Of a stretch of DNA of 6,034 nucleotides, positions 5,881 through 6,034 are shown one piece after another. The notes beneath the pieces were generated by a model. That model had not been told where the DNA came from and ran no database searches. It worked only from the letters and a program-made list of their open reading frames with translations. The stretch covers positions 1-6,034 of the forward strand of contig QHVD01000063.1 in assembly GCA_003222235.1 (NCBI GenBank). Direction: 5' to 3'. Position 1 is the stretch's first letter; each line of letters starts with the position of its first letter. The DNA is from Gemmatimonadota bacterium. GTDB lineage: Bacteria; Gemmatimonadota; Gemmatimonadetes; Gemmatimonadales; GWC2-71-9. The translations under genes and the position numbers were made by a program.

Positions 5881-5887
5881 GGCGCCC

Positions 5888-5920
5888 GGAATGCGGAATG
5901 TGGAATGTGGAATGCGGAAT
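5888..5920. repeat. Left arm of heptamer inverted repeat
   Basis: Four full units and a partial one, read as GGAATGC, GGAATGT, GGAATGT, GGAATGC, GGAAT. The reverse complement matches 5975-6007 at 29 of 33 positions. It lies eight bases upstream of the bshB1 Shine-Dalgarno. Confidence 0.88.
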
Positions 5921-5973
5921 TGAAGGGTAAGGTCCGATCTTCGCTGGCCCCGAGGGTCGACGGCGGCGCGGTC

Positions 5974-6034
5974 CATTCCGCATTCCGCACTCCGCATTCC
6001 GCATTTCGTTCATTCCGCATTCCGCACTCCGCAT
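5974..6034. repeat. Right arm: heptamer repeat array with a perfect 24-bp direct repeat
   Basis: Units CATTCCG and CACTCCG run head to tail. A 24-base block at 5974-5997 recurs exactly at 6011-6034, separated by 13 bases (5998-6010) that themselves hold another degenerate unit. The array runs into the window edge and may continue. Three heptamers equal seven codons, so every frame reads a seven-residue periodic peptide (for example MRNAECG or MRSAECG on the minus strand). This explains the spurious frames here. The 54 bases between the arms (5921-5974) hold no gene or motif I recognise. Confidence 0.88.

Noticed and set aside
5852..6034. A 60-codon minus-strand frame in the repeat region
   Set aside because: It is a translation of the heptamer repeats (MRSAECGM-type periodicity) and carries no independent coding signal.
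5888..6034. CRISPR array
   Set aside because: Units are seven bases long with no unique spacers of regular length, one arm is inverted, and no cas genes are nearby.

Overview
The window is high-GC bacterial chromosome. It probably comes from Gemmatimonadota or a neighbouring soil or metagenomic lineage. That is an inference from the base composition, a BshB1 of the 'AHRDD' type, a small secreted protein of a kind I associate with such genomes, and a degenerate heptamer repeat (ATTCCGC/ACTCCGC) that I recall from Gemmatimonadota assemblies. No rRNA, tRNA, CRISPR array or complete mobile element is visible.

Layout. (1) 16-783, minus strand: one open frame stitched from two decayed genes. Its 5' part is a frameshifted N-terminal fragment of an IS110-family transposase, and its 3' part is the C-terminal domain of a TetR-type regulator without its DNA-binding domain. 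(2) 828-1214, plus: an intact group 1 truncated hemoglobin with a strong Shine-Dalgarno. Its only plausible promoter lies inside the transposase remnant. (3) 1295-2107, minus: an exported, probably outer-membrane beta-barrel protein, convergent with the globin. (4) 2250-2762, plus: a small exported protein divergent from (3), followed by a strong hairpin terminator. (5) 5868 down to 2851, minus: a tight three-gene run, bshB1 (bacillithiol deacetylase), an IscS/NifS-type cysteine desulfurase, and mnmA (tRNA 2-thiouridylase). (6) 5888-6034: heptamer repeats in inverted orientation immediately upstream of bshB1, with a stray fragment at 3927-3941 beside the mnmA ribosome binding site.

How the genes fit together. 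The desulfurase draws sulfur from cysteine as a persulfide and MnmA uses it to thiolate U34 of tRNA. The pairing resembles yrvO-mnmA of Firmicutes. BshB1 makes the GlcN-malate intermediate that later receives cysteine to give bacillithiol. The operon is therefore centred on cysteine and thiol chemistry. Genes 1-4 look like accessory material with no obvious shared pathway.

I see no convincing new multi-gene system. The points most worth a second look are the repeat element around bshB1 and mnmA, the transposase/TetR chimera, and the globin next to it.
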